From Conexivisphaera sp049976725 (GTDB lineage Archaea; Thermoproteota; Nitrososphaeria; Conexivisphaerales; Conexivisphaeraceae), in contig JBMFHR010000007.1 of the NCBI GenBank assembly GCA_049976725.1, positions 1-48,045 on the forward strand: a stretch of DNA of 48,045 nucleotides. The letters are read 5' to 3'. The notes under the pieces were generated by a model. That model saw only the letters and a list, made by a program, of their open reading frames with translations. It searched no databases and was not told the DNA's origin. The translations under genes were made by a program, and so were the position numbers. Positions 24,604 to 32,725 of the stretch are shown here, piece after piece (the stretch's first letter is position 1; each line of letters opens with the position of its first letter).

Positions 24604-25329
24604 GTGCCGAGCGGGGAGCTCGAGAAGTTCGAGGAGGCCATCAGGAAGTATCGCGCGCTCCTGCCGGAGGAACCTGACCTGGATCGCGCCAAGAGAATAG
24701 AGGAGGTGCAGCTCAGGATAGCCGACGAGCTGCGCGATCTCATAGATGAGGGCGCGGGGCTGGATGCGGTTCTGGGGGAGCTCGATGCCAATGGGACCCT
24801 CAGGGCTCTGATCGAGGAGGTCGCCGAGGAGCTCGGCCCGGAGGATCGCGTGGACGCCGAGGAAGCCTACAGGAAGGCCGTGGGTGGAGATGTGGAGGGC
24901 GTGGAGGGCATGTCGGCGCTCCTAGTGATCCAAGCGGTGGCCAGGGCCTACGCGGAGAAGTATGAGGCCAGGAATGGCCGCTCGAGGTCGGACAGCGACG
25001 CATGCCCGCTCTGCGGGACCGAGAGCAGGACCATGGTGAGGGAGGGCAACACGTACTACATGGTGTGCCCGCTCTGCAGCCACGAGTGGTACCTCTCCGA
25101 CGGTTCACTCAGGTGCCCCAAGTGCGGCGAATCGGAGAGGCTCGGCGTGTACACTGACAGGAGGGGGATCCTGGGCCTGGCGTCATGCCAGGGGTGCGGG
25201 CACACGTGGCACCTGATACTGGGCGAGGTTGATGCGCCGAGGGTGGTGCTACCGCTCATCGGGATGGGAGCGGAGAGGTTCAGGAGGGCGCTCCCCCCGG
25301 GCGTCGCCGAGTCAGCGCACGATCGATAG
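24604..25329 (+). CDS. FdhE-like multi-zinc-ribbon protein
   Basis: A 241-residue protein. The N-terminal helical half is followed by three Cys pairs (CPLCG, CPLC with HEWYLSDG, CPKCG) and a last ribbon, CQGCGHTW. This is the pattern of FdhE, an accessory protein needed for assembly or activation of formate dehydrogenases and related molybdenum/tungsten enzymes. No such enzyme is in this window. GTG 24604 is chosen because the TATA-like cattttatcgg is centred 27 nt upstream. The 3' end overlaps the convergent Nramp-related gene by 18 bases. Confidence 0.75.
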   Translation: MPSGELEKFEEAIRKYRALLPEEPDLDRAKRIEEVQLRIADELRDLIDEGAGLDAVLGELDANGTLRALIEEVAEELGPEDRVDAEEAYRKAVGGDVEGVEGMSALLVIQAVARAYAEKYEARNGRSRSDSDACPLCGTESRTMVREGNTYYMVCPLCSHEWYLSDGSLRCPKCGESERLGVYTDRRGILGLASCQGCGHTWHLILGEVDAPRVVLPLIGMGAERFRRALPPGVAESAHDR

Positions 25330-26517
25330 TATGATTCCGCACAGACCCCCGCCGAAGACGACGGCCACCATGGCCCAGTATATGGCCCTCTCCCAGGCAG
25401 CCAGCGGATGACCCCTCATTATGGAGGGATCAGACACGAGCCTCCCCAGGTAGTAGAGGGGGGGCAGTATTACCAGGGTGTAAGCGGCCATCAGGTCCAG
25501 CATCAGCGCCACGATATCTGTGGAGGCAACGGCGACGGCCGCCGCAGCCGCGCCCATCACGGCGTAGTACAGGAAGCCGACGCGCCTGGAGCTCGATCCC
25601 AGGGCGCTCAGGAAGCCCCAGCCGGATGCCATCGCCGCCACGGTGAGCGCCAGGAAGCCGGCCGCGACGAAGCCGACCCCCATCACGGCGGATGACGCGG
25701 GCCCCAGGGGACGGAGCAGCCCGGCTATCTCGGAGGGCGTTATCGACACGGCTGAGCCGCCATCGACTATCCTGAGCCCGTAGCCATCTATCACGGTTAT
25801 CGACATCAGGATCTCCGACACCACGGCGCCTATCAGCGTCTCCAGCCTCTCGGCGGGGAGATCCGACTTGCCCAGCCCCTTCCTGGCGTCAGCGCCCGAG
25901 TGGAAGAACAGCATCCACGGCATTATGACGGCGCCTATGCTGGCGGCGAACAGGAAGCCGTATCCGGGATCCGCGTAGGGCTGCACGGGACTCAGTCCCT
26001 CCAGGAGGAGGCTGCGCACGTCCACGGGGAAGAACGCGACGGACGCGACGACCGCCGCAACCAACATGAAGCTCACCGGGAGCAGCACGGCCTCGGCCGT
26101 CCTATAGCGCTCGGTCGCCACGATCGCCAAGAAGGCCAGGAAGGCCGCGGCCACGGCCAGGAGCGGCGGGGCGCCGAGCAGCCTGGCGCCGAGGGCCACG
26201 CCCGCGAACTCGACCACATAAGTCATGAAGTCGGCGAGGGCCATGGGCATCGCGGCGATCGCCACCGAGCGGCCGCCGTGCTTCTCCCTTATCGCCCTGC
26301 CCAGGCCCATGCCCGAGACCGTGCCCAGCCGCCCCGCCGCGTCCTGCAGGAAGAACAGGGGCACGGTCAGGATCAGCATCACGAACACCATGCGATAGCC
26401 CCACGACGCGCCGTCCTGGAGCCCGGTGACTATGGACGCGACGTCCACGTCGGCTATCATGACGAGCCATGCCGGACCGAACGTGCGCATGAGCCGGGCT
26501 ATTCCCTCGGCGTCCAA
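25312..26517 (-). CDS. Nramp-related transporter with non-canonical metal site
   Basis: A 401-residue membrane protein with about 11 helices and the Nramp/APC fold. Helix 1 (GPAWLVMIADVDVASI) and the intracellular DGASWGY region align with the family. The metal-binding DPGN motif of helix 1 is DVDV here, and the MPH motif of helix 6 is MPW (IMPWMLFFHSGA). It is therefore unlikely to bind Mn/Fe like a classical MntH and may move another substrate. TTG 26517 is assumed; ATG 26490 is possible. A DtxR-like inverted repeat lies just upstream. Confidence 0.75.
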   Translation of the reverse strand: MDAEGIARLMRTFGPAWLVMIADVDVASIVTGLQDGASWGYRMVFVMLILTVPLFFLQDAAGRLGTVSGMGLGRAIREKHGGRSVAIAAMPMALADFMTYVVEFAGVALGARLLGAPPLLAVAAAFLAFLAIVATERYRTAEAVLLPVSFMLVAAVVASVAFFPVDVRSLLLEGLSPVQPYADPGYGFLFAASIGAVIMPWMLFFHSGADARKGLGKSDLPAERLETLIGAVVSEILMSITVIDGYGLRIVDGGSAVSITPSEIAGLLRPLGPASSAVMGVGFVAAGFLALTVAAMASGWGFLSALGSSSRRVGFLYYAVMGAAAAAVAVASTDIVALMLDLMAAYTLVILPPLYYLGRLVSDPSIMRGHPLAAWERAIYWAMVAVVFGGGLCGIILSIVR

Positions 26518-26553
26518 GACCCCACGCGCGCACGTGACGTGCGACCTCCTAAT

Positions 26554-26568
26554 TTAGGATGTCCCTAA
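26554..26568. promoter_or_regulatory. Candidate DtxR-type operator upstream of the Nramp-related gene
   Basis: TTAGGATGTCCCTAA is an inverted repeat (TTAGG/CCTAA, 5-nt spacer). It resembles the first 15 bases of bacterial DtxR boxes and overlaps the predicted TATA (minus strand ctaaatta) of the Nramp-related gene. The window encodes one DtxR-family protein that could bind it. It also lies 20-30 bp upstream of the TATA of the divergent FAH gene. Confidence 0.45.
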
Positions 26569-26587
26569 TTTCTTGCGGTGCGCGTCT

Positions 26588-26598
26588 CGCTTATATAA
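26588..26598 (+). promoter_or_regulatory. TATA box for the FAH-family gene
   Basis: The sequence gcttatataac is centred 27 nt upstream of GTG 26620. Confidence 0.65.
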
Positions 26599-26619
26599 CG
26601 CGCTGGATCCCCCGCGCAC

Positions 26620-27525
26620 GTGAAGCTGCTCAACTACGAGCTGGAGGGGCGCACTGGCCTGGCGGCCCTCATAGAGGGGTCCTACTACGATGTCGCGTCC
26701 TGGGCCAGGGCCCTGGGGATCGAGGGGCTCTCGGGCCCTGGCCCGCTCAGCCTGGACTTAGTGCTATCCAGCGGGAACCTCGAAACCCTGGTCAGGAGCG
26801 AGGAAAACATAGCCAGGCTGGGCGAGCCGCTGCCGGAGCCCAGGAGGCTGCCGGTCGTGCTCTCGCCCGAGAAGATACTGATGGTGGCGGTCAACTACGC
26901 CGCCCACGGGAGCGAGCTGCACTCGAACCTCCCGGCGGAGCCGTACGTGTTCGCTAAGTTCCGGAACGCGCTAGTCGGGGACGGCGGCCACATATACATA
27001 CCCAGATCATCCAGGAAGGTGGACTGGGAGGTGGAGCTGGCCGTAGTAATCGGCCGCAGGTGCAAGTACGTGGACGCGGCAAGGGCCCTCGGGTGCGTCG
27101 CCGGCTACACCATCGCGGTGGACATCAGCTTCCGCGATCTCCAGTACGGGCGCACGACGAAGGGGTACGGGCCCAACTGGCTGAAGGGGAAGGCCCTCGA
27201 CCATTCGCTCCCGCTGGGTCCCTGGCTGGTCACCTCGGACGAGTTCGGCGACCCGCACGACGCGGGGCTCAGGCTCTACGTGAACGGCGAGCTCAAGCAG
27301 AACGGCAACACGCGCGACATGATCTTCCCGGTCGAGAGGCTCATAGAGTACCTGTCCGACGGGATGACGCTGGAGCCCGGGGACATAATATCGACGGGAA
27401 CGCCCCCGGGCGTCGCGGCGTCCACGGACGGCCCCTATCTGAAGCCGGGGGACCTCGTGGTGTCGGAGATCGATCGCGTGGGGCGCATGGAGAACCGCGT
27501 GTTCATGGACCCGATGCTCGGCTGA
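26620..27525 (+). CDS. Fumarylacetoacetate hydrolase family protein
   Basis: A 301-residue enzyme of the FAH fold. Metal-binding acidic residues are seen in DWEVELAVVIG. The other core motifs are GYTIAVDISFRD, KALDHSLPLGPWLVT, and the C-terminal DIISTGTPPGVAAS with a final LKPGDLV. Family members cleave C-C bonds or decarboxylate or hydrate oxo-acids, for example in aromatic or sugar-acid breakdown. The specific substrate is not evident. It is read from a leaderless GTG and stands alone on the plus strand. Confidence 0.88.
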   Translation: MKLLNYELEGRTGLAALIEGSYYDVASWARALGIEGLSGPGPLSLDLVLSSGNLETLVRSEENIARLGEPLPEPRRLPVVLSPEKILMVAVNYAAHGSELHSNLPAEPYVFAKFRNALVGDGGHIYIPRSSRKVDWEVELAVVIGRRCKYVDAARALGCVAGYTIAVDISFRDLQYGRTTKGYGPNWLKGKALDHSLPLGPWLVTSDEFGDPHDAGLRLYVNGELKQNGNTRDMIFPVERLIEYLSDGMTLEPGDIISTGTPPGVAASTDGPYLKPGDLVVSEIDRVGRMENRVFMDPMLG

Positions 27526-27530
27526 GGGCA

Positions 27531-27968
27531 TCAGAATGGCAGCAGACCGTAGCGCGCCAGGTCCCTCGAGACGGAATCCACGTACGACTTGAGGTTCGCC
27601 AGCACTATCCTGCAGGTTATGAAGCCGACTATCTTCCCCCTCTCCGTCACCATTACGCGCCTTATCCCGCGCTTGGCCATGAGCTCCGCCACGTCGGAGA
27701 GCTCCTCGCCAGCGTCCACCGACACGACGCCGCGGGTCATCACATCCCCGGCACTCGTGGAGGATGGGTCGAGGCCCCTCGCGAGCACCTTGTTCACGAG
27801 ATCCCACTCGGTGACGATCCCCACGGCCTCCCCCTTCGCATCCCTGATGAGGGCGAAGCCGTGCCGGCTCTCCGACATCAACTCGGCGAGCCTCCTGCAG
27901 GAGGTGTCCTCATCGACGAAGAGGGGATCACGCTCCATCACGTCCCTCGCGTACAGCGTCACGGACAT
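27531..27968 (-). CDS. Two-CBS-domain protein
   Basis: A 145-residue protein made only of a CBS pair: DVMERDPLFVDEDTSCRRLAEL with GIVTEWDLV, then DVMTRGVVSVDAGEELSDVAEL with GFITCRIV. Such stand-alone Bateman modules bind adenine nucleotides and regulate partners or act as sensors. ATG 27968 is placed about 23-26 nt after the TATA-like atgatatatag, which lies within the 3' end of the MFS relic. A GTG at 27986 would give six more residues. The partner is unknown. Confidence 0.85.
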   Translation of the reverse strand: MSVTLYARDVMERDPLFVDEDTSCRRLAELMSESRHGFALIRDAKGEAVGIVTEWDLVNKVLARGLDPSSTSAGDVMTRGVVSVDAGEELSDVAELMAKRGIRRVMVTERGKIVGFITCRIVLANLKSYVDSVSRDLARYGLLPF

Positions 27969-29386
27969 CTCCTCCGCAACGCTCACTATATATCATTTGG
28001 TATGAATCCCCGGCGAGCGGCGCTACTTCCGGAAGGTGAACGACCTCCTCCCTCGAGGCCTCCTCGAGCGTCCTCCTGGCCGGTTCCCTGAGGAGCAGCG
28101 TGAGGGCCGCGCTCAGCGCGGCCAGTACCTCCAGCGTAGCGCCCACGCCGAGCGTCCCCGTAAGCTCGGGTATCAGCCAGAGGGTGGCGAGCCCGGCGCC
28201 CGCCTTGCCAGCCGCCGCGGATATCCCGTGGCCGGTGGATCTGTACCTGACCGGGAAGACCTCGGAGGGGAGCACGAACGTCGTGGTGTTCGGGCCCGCG
28301 TTTATCGTGAGGAAGGAGAGCGAGTAAATGGCCATGGAGAGGGCGGGCGACGCAAGGCCGCCCAGCACTAGGCTCGAGACGGACAGGTAGATCGACGCCA
28401 TGCCGAGGAATCCGGCCACCTGGAGGGCCTTCCTGCCCACGCGATCCAGAAGCACCACCGCGAGGAAGTACCCGGGAGCGCCCACCACGTAGGGGAGCCC
28501 GGCCTCGAAGAGCTCCTGCGTTATCGAGGAGGGCACGCCGAGTATGCCCCTGACTATCACCGCCGAGTAAATGCCGGTGCCGTAGAACGCAATGTCCATG
28601 ATGAACCAGGACAGCGCCGTGCCCAGGAGCGTCACCCAGTACCTCCTGAGGAAGCAGGCGACGCCCATCCGCCTCGCCACGACGCCCTCCTCCAGCTCGA
28701 TGCCCAGCTCCGCGGCCACCTTCTTGGCGTCCTCGAAGTCCACCTGACGAGGGCCGAGTACCTGGGTGTCTCGGGCAGCCTCCTCCTGAGGTACACGACG
28801 GCGAGCGCGGGGACCGCTCCGGCGGCCGCCATGGTCCTCCAGGCGAGGTCGGGCGGCAGCAGCGTGGCCGATGCGATCGATGCGATGACAGCCATAACGG
28901 CGCCTATTCCTTGCGCAGCGAAGACCAGGCCGACCATCCTCCCCCTGTTGCCGGCCCCTGAGTACTCGCTCGCTATCACAGCGGATAGGGGATAGTCGCT
29001 CCCTATGCCGACCCCGAGCACGAAGCGGAAGGCGATGAGCCAAACTATGTCGGGGGCCAGCGAGCTGAGAATGGCGCCGGTGGCCAGCAGCAGTGCCTCC
29101 AGCCCGTATATGAATCTCCTGCCGAACAAGTCGGATATCCTGCCCATCGTGGTCTGGCCAATTATGGCCGCGAATATCGCGGAGGACGCGAGCACCGCCT
29201 CGAGGCGGGGATCGTAGAATCCTGGCAACCTGTACATGTTAATTATATCTCTATTATCGCTCCCACTATGAAGAGGTCGTACGCGTCCGTGAGGAATCCC
29301 ATGCTGGCGATCAGCCATATCTTCCTGCGGGAGAGCTGGAGGGGGGCCTCTCCGGGGTGTCCCGGAGGAAACGCGAGGCCCCTCAT
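27928..29386 (-). pseudogene. MFS transporter (phosphate/sugar:H+ symporter type) with two frameshifts
   Basis: Homologous protein runs through three frames. Frame 1, from ATG 29386, reads KIWLIASMGFLTDAYDLFIV and stops at a TAA near 29243. Frame 2 continues with INMYRLPGFYDPRLEAVLAS, GRISDLFGRRFIYG and RYSALVR to about 28744. Frame 3 resumes with VDFEDAKKVAAELG and LLDRVGRKAL to 27928. The first break looks like an extra ta in a TA run, the second a missing G. The start motif FLTDAYDLF and GRKA loops are typical of Pho84-like MFS symporters. With two lesions it is probably dead, unless the assembly is wrong. Its 3' end overlaps the CBS gene by 41 bases. Confidence 0.8.
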
Positions 29387-29430
29387 TCGCGATCCGGCGG
29401 ATTCCGCGGCAAATATCGATTGCCAACATA

Positions 29431-29481
29431 TTATATAAAGTGGGGAAACATCTATATAGTTACCAAGATAGTTATATATAG
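29431..29481. promoter_or_regulatory. AT-rich promoter with repeats upstream of the MFS relic
   Basis: The minus strand has a TATA-like ctttatataa at 29431-29440. Upstream of it, 29452-29481 contains two direct copies of atagtta (29456-29462, 29468-29474) inside terminal ctatata/tatatag arms, resembling an activator site. This regulatory region survives although the gene is broken. Confidence 0.4.
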
Positions 29482-30432
29482 TCAGCGGCGGCCTGACCTG
29501 CCCGCGACGTAGAACTTGGATCCACCATACTCGAGCGCCTCGAGCTCGCCGGAGTCCAGCAGGTCGCGAAGGACGCCGGGATCCGCGCCGTCGTCCCTCA
29601 GTATCTGCGCCACCGCCCCCTCGCTGAGGGGATGGACGAGCGCTGCGGACAGTATGTCGGACCGCGCGTCGCCGGTGTGGCCGAAGGATCCGCGCTCCGG
29701 GAAGTCCAGGGGCTGAGCGCGGTCGCCCAGTGCCTCGCGGAACTTGGCGAGGAAGTATATGACGGTGCCGCGGTCCGGGATCCCGGCCCAGGGCTCCGCG
29801 GGGGGACGCGTGGGCACCGAGACGTAGGCCTGCCTCAGGCCCCTGATCCCGGAGAGGAACGACGCTATGCGGTCCGCCTCATCGCCGTAGTCAATCCTTG
29901 AGACGACCATGGTCTCGGACACCAGATGCCCCCCGTACGATCCCGCGAATGTCCTTATGCCGTCTAAGATCCTGGAAAGGGACAGCCTGTGGCTGGGCCT
30001 GTCGACAGAGCGCCAGATGCGCTCGGTCACGGCATCGACCTTGAACGAGACGTAGTCGGCGCCCATGAGGTCCGACCTGACCGATTCGTCCCAGAGGAGG
30101 GAGGAGTTAGTTATCACTGCTACCCTGTGCCCCAGCGTCTTTATCATGTCGATCTCCCTCCCGAGGTTTATGTCGAGGGTGGGCTCCCCGTCCGGAACGA
30201 ACGTTATGTGATCGATCCTCTCGCCCCTGGACTCCACCGCCTCGAGCCTCTCCCTGACGGCTTCGTAGATCTCCTCCGGCTCGTAGAACTTCCTCCTGGC
30301 GATCTCCAGCGAGATGCCCCTGCCCACCTGGCAGTAGACGCAGTTGTACGTGCAGTGCTTTGGGGGGATGTTGTTGACCCCCAGGCTGGCACCGAGCCTC
30401 CTGGAAGGTATGGGCCCGAACGCTATGTCCAC
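29482..30432 (-). CDS. Radical SAM protein, COG0731 type
   Basis: A 316-residue radical SAM enzyme with the CxxxCxxC cluster motif CTYNCVYC (Cys27, Cys31, Cys34). It has the N-terminal signature FGPIPSRRLGASLGVNNIPP that marks the COG0731 group, distantly related to wyosine synthases. FVPDGEPTLDINLG is the glycine-rich SAM-binding strand. A C-terminal winged-helix-like segment (LSEGAVAQILRDDG) follows. The reaction is unknown. GTG 30432 is preferred over ATG 30438 because the TATA-like gattaaaac is centred about 26 nt upstream of it. Confidence 0.8.
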   Translation of the reverse strand: MDIAFGPIPSRRLGASLGVNNIPPKHCTYNCVYCQVGRGISLEIARRKFYEPEEIYEAVRERLEAVESRGERIDHITFVPDGEPTLDINLGREIDMIKTLGHRVAVITNSSLLWDESVRSDLMGADYVSFKVDAVTERIWRSVDRPSHRLSLSRILDGIRTFAGSYGGHLVSETMVVSRIDYGDEADRIASFLSGIRGLRQAYVSVPTRPPAEPWAGIPDRGTVIYFLAKFREALGDRAQPLDFPERGSFGHTGDARSDILSAALVHPLSEGAVAQILRDDGADPGVLRDLLDSGELEALEYGGSKFYVAGRSGRR

Positions 30433-30482
30433 ACGCATGCTCCCGGCGGGCGCGTTTTAATCGTGCCGACGGTTCCGCGGGC

Positions 30483-30977
30483 TCAGGCAGCCTCGTCACC
30501 CGGGCAGCCGGCCAGCGCCGCGTAGCCGCGCTCAGTGTAGACCAGCGGGCATCCGGTCGGTGGCTCGCCGCCGACGACCTCGCCCAGTATCAGCTCATGG
30601 TCACCGCCAGCGCAGGACGAATACCTCCTGAGCGCCAGGTACCCGATGGATCCCTCGACGACGGGGCCCCAGGGCGTGTCGCGGTAGCCGACCAACTTCA
30701 GCTTCTCCTCGGGATCCCTGGACTCGGCGAGGACGCTCGACGCGCGCTCGCCCCTCGGGCCGGCGCCGAGCATGGATATTATGAAGTGGTCCGCGGCGAT
30801 CAGCGCGCGGTAGCTGCGGGACTCCCTCGCCACCGCGACAACCATGAGGGGCGGCCGCAGTGAGACGCTGGTCACGCTTGTCGCCGTGAGGGCAGCGTAG
30901 CCCTCGCTGCCCCGCGCGGTGACGGCGTATACCTGCTGCGCGGCCCTCCTCATGAAGGCCTTGAGCAGATACTCCAC
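30483..30977 (-). CDS. Flavin reductase-like FMN-binding protein
   Basis: A 164-residue protein of the flavin reductase/DIM6-NTAB family with VYAVTARGSEGYAALTATSVTSVSLRPPLMVVAV (core GYAALTATSVTSVSLRPP). HFIISMLGAGPRGERASSVLAE and a C-terminal DHELILGEV follow. It reduces free FMN/FAD with NAD(P)H or binds flavin for a partner oxygenase. GTG 30977 is chosen from TATA spacing. Longer starts at ATG 31010 or beyond would run through the palindromic promoter region. It is divergent from the thioesterase. Confidence 0.82.
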   Translation of the reverse strand: MEYLLKAFMRRAAQQVYAVTARGSEGYAALTATSVTSVSLRPPLMVVAVARESRSYRALIAADHFIISMLGAGPRGERASSVLAESRDPEEKLKLVGYRDTPWGPVVEGSIGYLALRRYSSCAGGDHELILGEVVGGEPPTGCPLVYTERGYAALAGCPGDEAA

Positions 30978-31000
30978 GCGCGCCCTCTGGACGTCCCCGC

Positions 31001-31016
31001 GGATTAACATTAATCC
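31001..31016. promoter_or_regulatory. Inverted repeat over the flavin reductase promoter
   Basis: GGATTAA-ca-TTAATCC, with 7-bp perfect arms and a 2-nt gap. It contains the TATA-like element for the minus-strand gene, so a bound regulator would compete with TBP. Confidence 0.5.
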
Positions 31017-31020
31017 CGGC

Positions 31021-31040
31021 GCGGGATCATGGGATCCCGC
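31021..31040. promoter_or_regulatory. Inverted repeat between divergent promoters
   Basis: The arms gcgggatc and gatcccgc (8 bp, 4-nt spacer) lie between the flavin reductase and thioesterase promoters. They overlap a second, shorter inverted repeat (atcccg/cgggat) at about 31012-31026. Confidence 0.45.
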
Positions 31041-31043
31041 GCC

Positions 31044-31077
31044 CAGTTTATATTGCGAGGGCGCGCGTGCACGCGCG
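31044..31077 (+). promoter_or_regulatory. Thioesterase promoter: TATA box and perfect 16-bp palindrome
   Basis: The TATA box gtttatatt (centre near 31049) is 28-29 nt from TTG 31078. Between them, 31062-31077 is the perfect palindrome cgcgcgtgcacgcgcg, ending exactly at the start codon. This is a position for a repressor that blocks initiation. Confidence 0.5.
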
Positions 31078-32031
31078 TTGAGGATCTCAGAGACGATGGT
31101 GGAGCTCGTGAGGCTCGTGGCTCCCCACAACGCGAACCCACTGGGGTTCCTGTACGGCGGCTACATGCTGAACTGGCTGGTCGACGCCGGAACCATCGCG
31201 GCAATGGACACGGCGAGGGCCGACCTCGTCCTGGGGTTCCTGGACAGGATGCACTTCATATCGCCCGTGAAGGTGGGGGACATCCTGATCTACCGCGCGT
31301 GGGTCGTGAACACGGGGAGGTCCAGCCTGTCGATATTGGTCGAATCCTACGTCAAGGAGCCGAGCGAGGTCAGGCTAGCGACAGTCGGGAGGCTCATCTA
31401 CGTGAGGGTGGGGCCCGACGGGAGGCCGCAGCCCCTGGGCGTACAGCTGGAGAGGGGCGACGGATGGGAGGCTGCGCTGTACGACGCGTTCTCCGAGTGG
31501 AGGAGGTCGATTGAGCCCACGCTGCGGGGCGAGGAGCCATCCGGCGACCTGCCCCTCGTCAGCTCGCTGCTCTCCATGCCGGAGGACGCCACCGCCAGCG
31601 GGATAATGTACGGCGGAAGGCTGCTCTACTACCTCGATCAGTTCAACGCTATAGCGGCCTTCAACTTCTCCCCCAGGGTCTACGTCACGGCGAACGTGAA
31701 CGCGACAGCCTTCAGGAGGCCAATATTCATAGGCGACATCGTGGAGGTCAGGGCCGGCGTGACCTACGTGGGATCGTCCAGCCTCGAGGTCACGTTCGAC
31801 GTGCGCGCCAGGGGCAGGGCCGGGGAGAGGCGCGTGGCCTGGGGACGCTCCACGTTCGTGTCCATGGGCGCCGACGGCAGGCCCGCCCCCATCGGGGCCC
31901 AGCGCCTCGGCGACGAGGAAGCGCAGAGGAGGAAGGAGGAGGAACTCAGGGAGGCTAGGTCGCTCAAGTCGCTGAGGCCGGCGCTGGAGCTCAGGAGGCC
32001 CGCGCTGGTGGACGCACTGAGTGGGCCCTAG
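31078..32031 (+). CDS. Double hot-dog acyl-CoA thioesterase
   Basis: A 317-residue protein with two tandem hot-dog domains. The first has NPLGFLYGGYMLNWLVDAG and FISPVKVGDILIY; the second has ATASGIMYGGRLLYYLDQF and FRRPIFIGDIVEV. Both carry the GG..L...D helix seen in ACOT7/YciA-type acyl-CoA thioesterases. In homodimers each active site needs two such domains, so this one chain makes a complete unit. It would hydrolyse acyl-CoAs in the cytoplasm. The TTG start follows TATA spacing; ATG 31096 is an alternative. A lysine/glutamate-rich helix follows domain two. The stop overlaps the convergent protease gene by four bases. Confidence 0.87.
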   Translation: MRISETMVELVRLVAPHNANPLGFLYGGYMLNWLVDAGTIAAMDTARADLVLGFLDRMHFISPVKVGDILIYRAWVVNTGRSSLSILVESYVKEPSEVRLATVGRLIYVRVGPDGRPQPLGVQLERGDGWEAALYDAFSEWRRSIEPTLRGEEPSGDLPLVSSLLSMPEDATASGIMYGGRLLYYLDQFNAIAAFNFSPRVYVTANVNATAFRRPIFIGDIVEVRAGVTYVGSSSLEVTFDVRARGRAGERRVAWGRSTFVSMGADGRPAPIGAQRLGDEEAQRRKEEELREARSLKSLRPALELRRPALVDALSGP

Positions 32032-32645
32032 GGGACGGCCGCCAGGGAGAGGACGAAGAGCACGACGGAGGCCGCGAATGCCGCGGCCCACAGGCCCTTG
32101 TTCCACCTGAACACCTTCAACCCGTCCAGTATTCCCAGCGGTATCAAGTTGAAGAGCGCTATGAACGAGTTTATGTAGGCGGCGATCGCCAAGTAGTAGT
32201 AGAGCGGCGGGATCGCGTACGCCGCCGCCATCAGGAGCGTCGCCATGACCAGGTTCGTGGCGGGCCCCCACATCGCGGTCCTCCCCATTAGGTACCGGTC
32301 GTCAGGACCGTAGATCACGGTTGCGCCGGGCGCTATTATCTTGAAGAATGGGACCACTATGCTTATCGCCGTTATCACGACCCCCCACGTCTGGAGCCTG
32401 AACTCCGCGTAATAGCCATAACGGATGGCGGAGAACTTGTGCGCCATCTCGTGAAGCACGAAGGCGAGCACGAAGAGGACGCTGTCGAGCGCCAGGCCGA
32501 CCGCGCTCATCTGGACATAGTAGAACCAGCTCAGCCCCACGGCCATCACCAGCGCGGCGCCCACCAGCAAGTGGAGCCACTCCCCGTGCCTGTACCTGGG
32601 CCTCGCGTAATAGTAGTAATAGTACGAGTACGAGTCGCCAGCCAA
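32028..32645 (-). CDS. M50-family site-2-protease-like membrane metalloprotease
   Basis: A 205-residue membrane protein with the zinc motif HEMAHK (His65, Glu66, His69) in the second helix. The third ligand Asp lies in NLIPLGILDGLKVF near residue 170. It is a compact archaeal S2P-like intramembrane protease with no PDZ or CBS domain. The N-terminus is strikingly tyrosine-rich (SYSYYYYYYARPRYRHG). TTG 32645 lies 26 nt after the TATA box ctaatataaagg (minus strand). Substrates are unknown. Confidence 0.87.
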   Translation of the reverse strand: MAGDSYSYYYYYYARPRYRHGEWLHLLVGAALVMAVGLSWFYYVQMSAVGLALDSVLFVLAFVLHEMAHKFSAIRYGYYAEFRLQTWGVVITAISIVVPFFKIIAPGATVIYGPDDRYLMGRTAMWGPATNLVMATLLMAAAYAIPPLYYYLAIAAYINSFIALFNLIPLGILDGLKVFRWNKGLWAAAFAASVVLFVLSLAAVP

Positions 32646-32695
32646 CGGGCGATCGCGCCACGGCCTTTATATTAGCGTATCGATCGGGCGGGAAA

Positions 32696-32704
32696 GGATA
32701 TTTC
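32696..32704 (+). promoter_or_regulatory. TATA box for queC
   Basis: The sequence ggatatttc is centred about 26 nt upstream of GTG 32726. It is back to back with the TATA box of the M50 protease gene around 32671. Confidence 0.5.
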
Positions 32705-32725
32705 GGAGCGGAGGGATCGCGCGGC

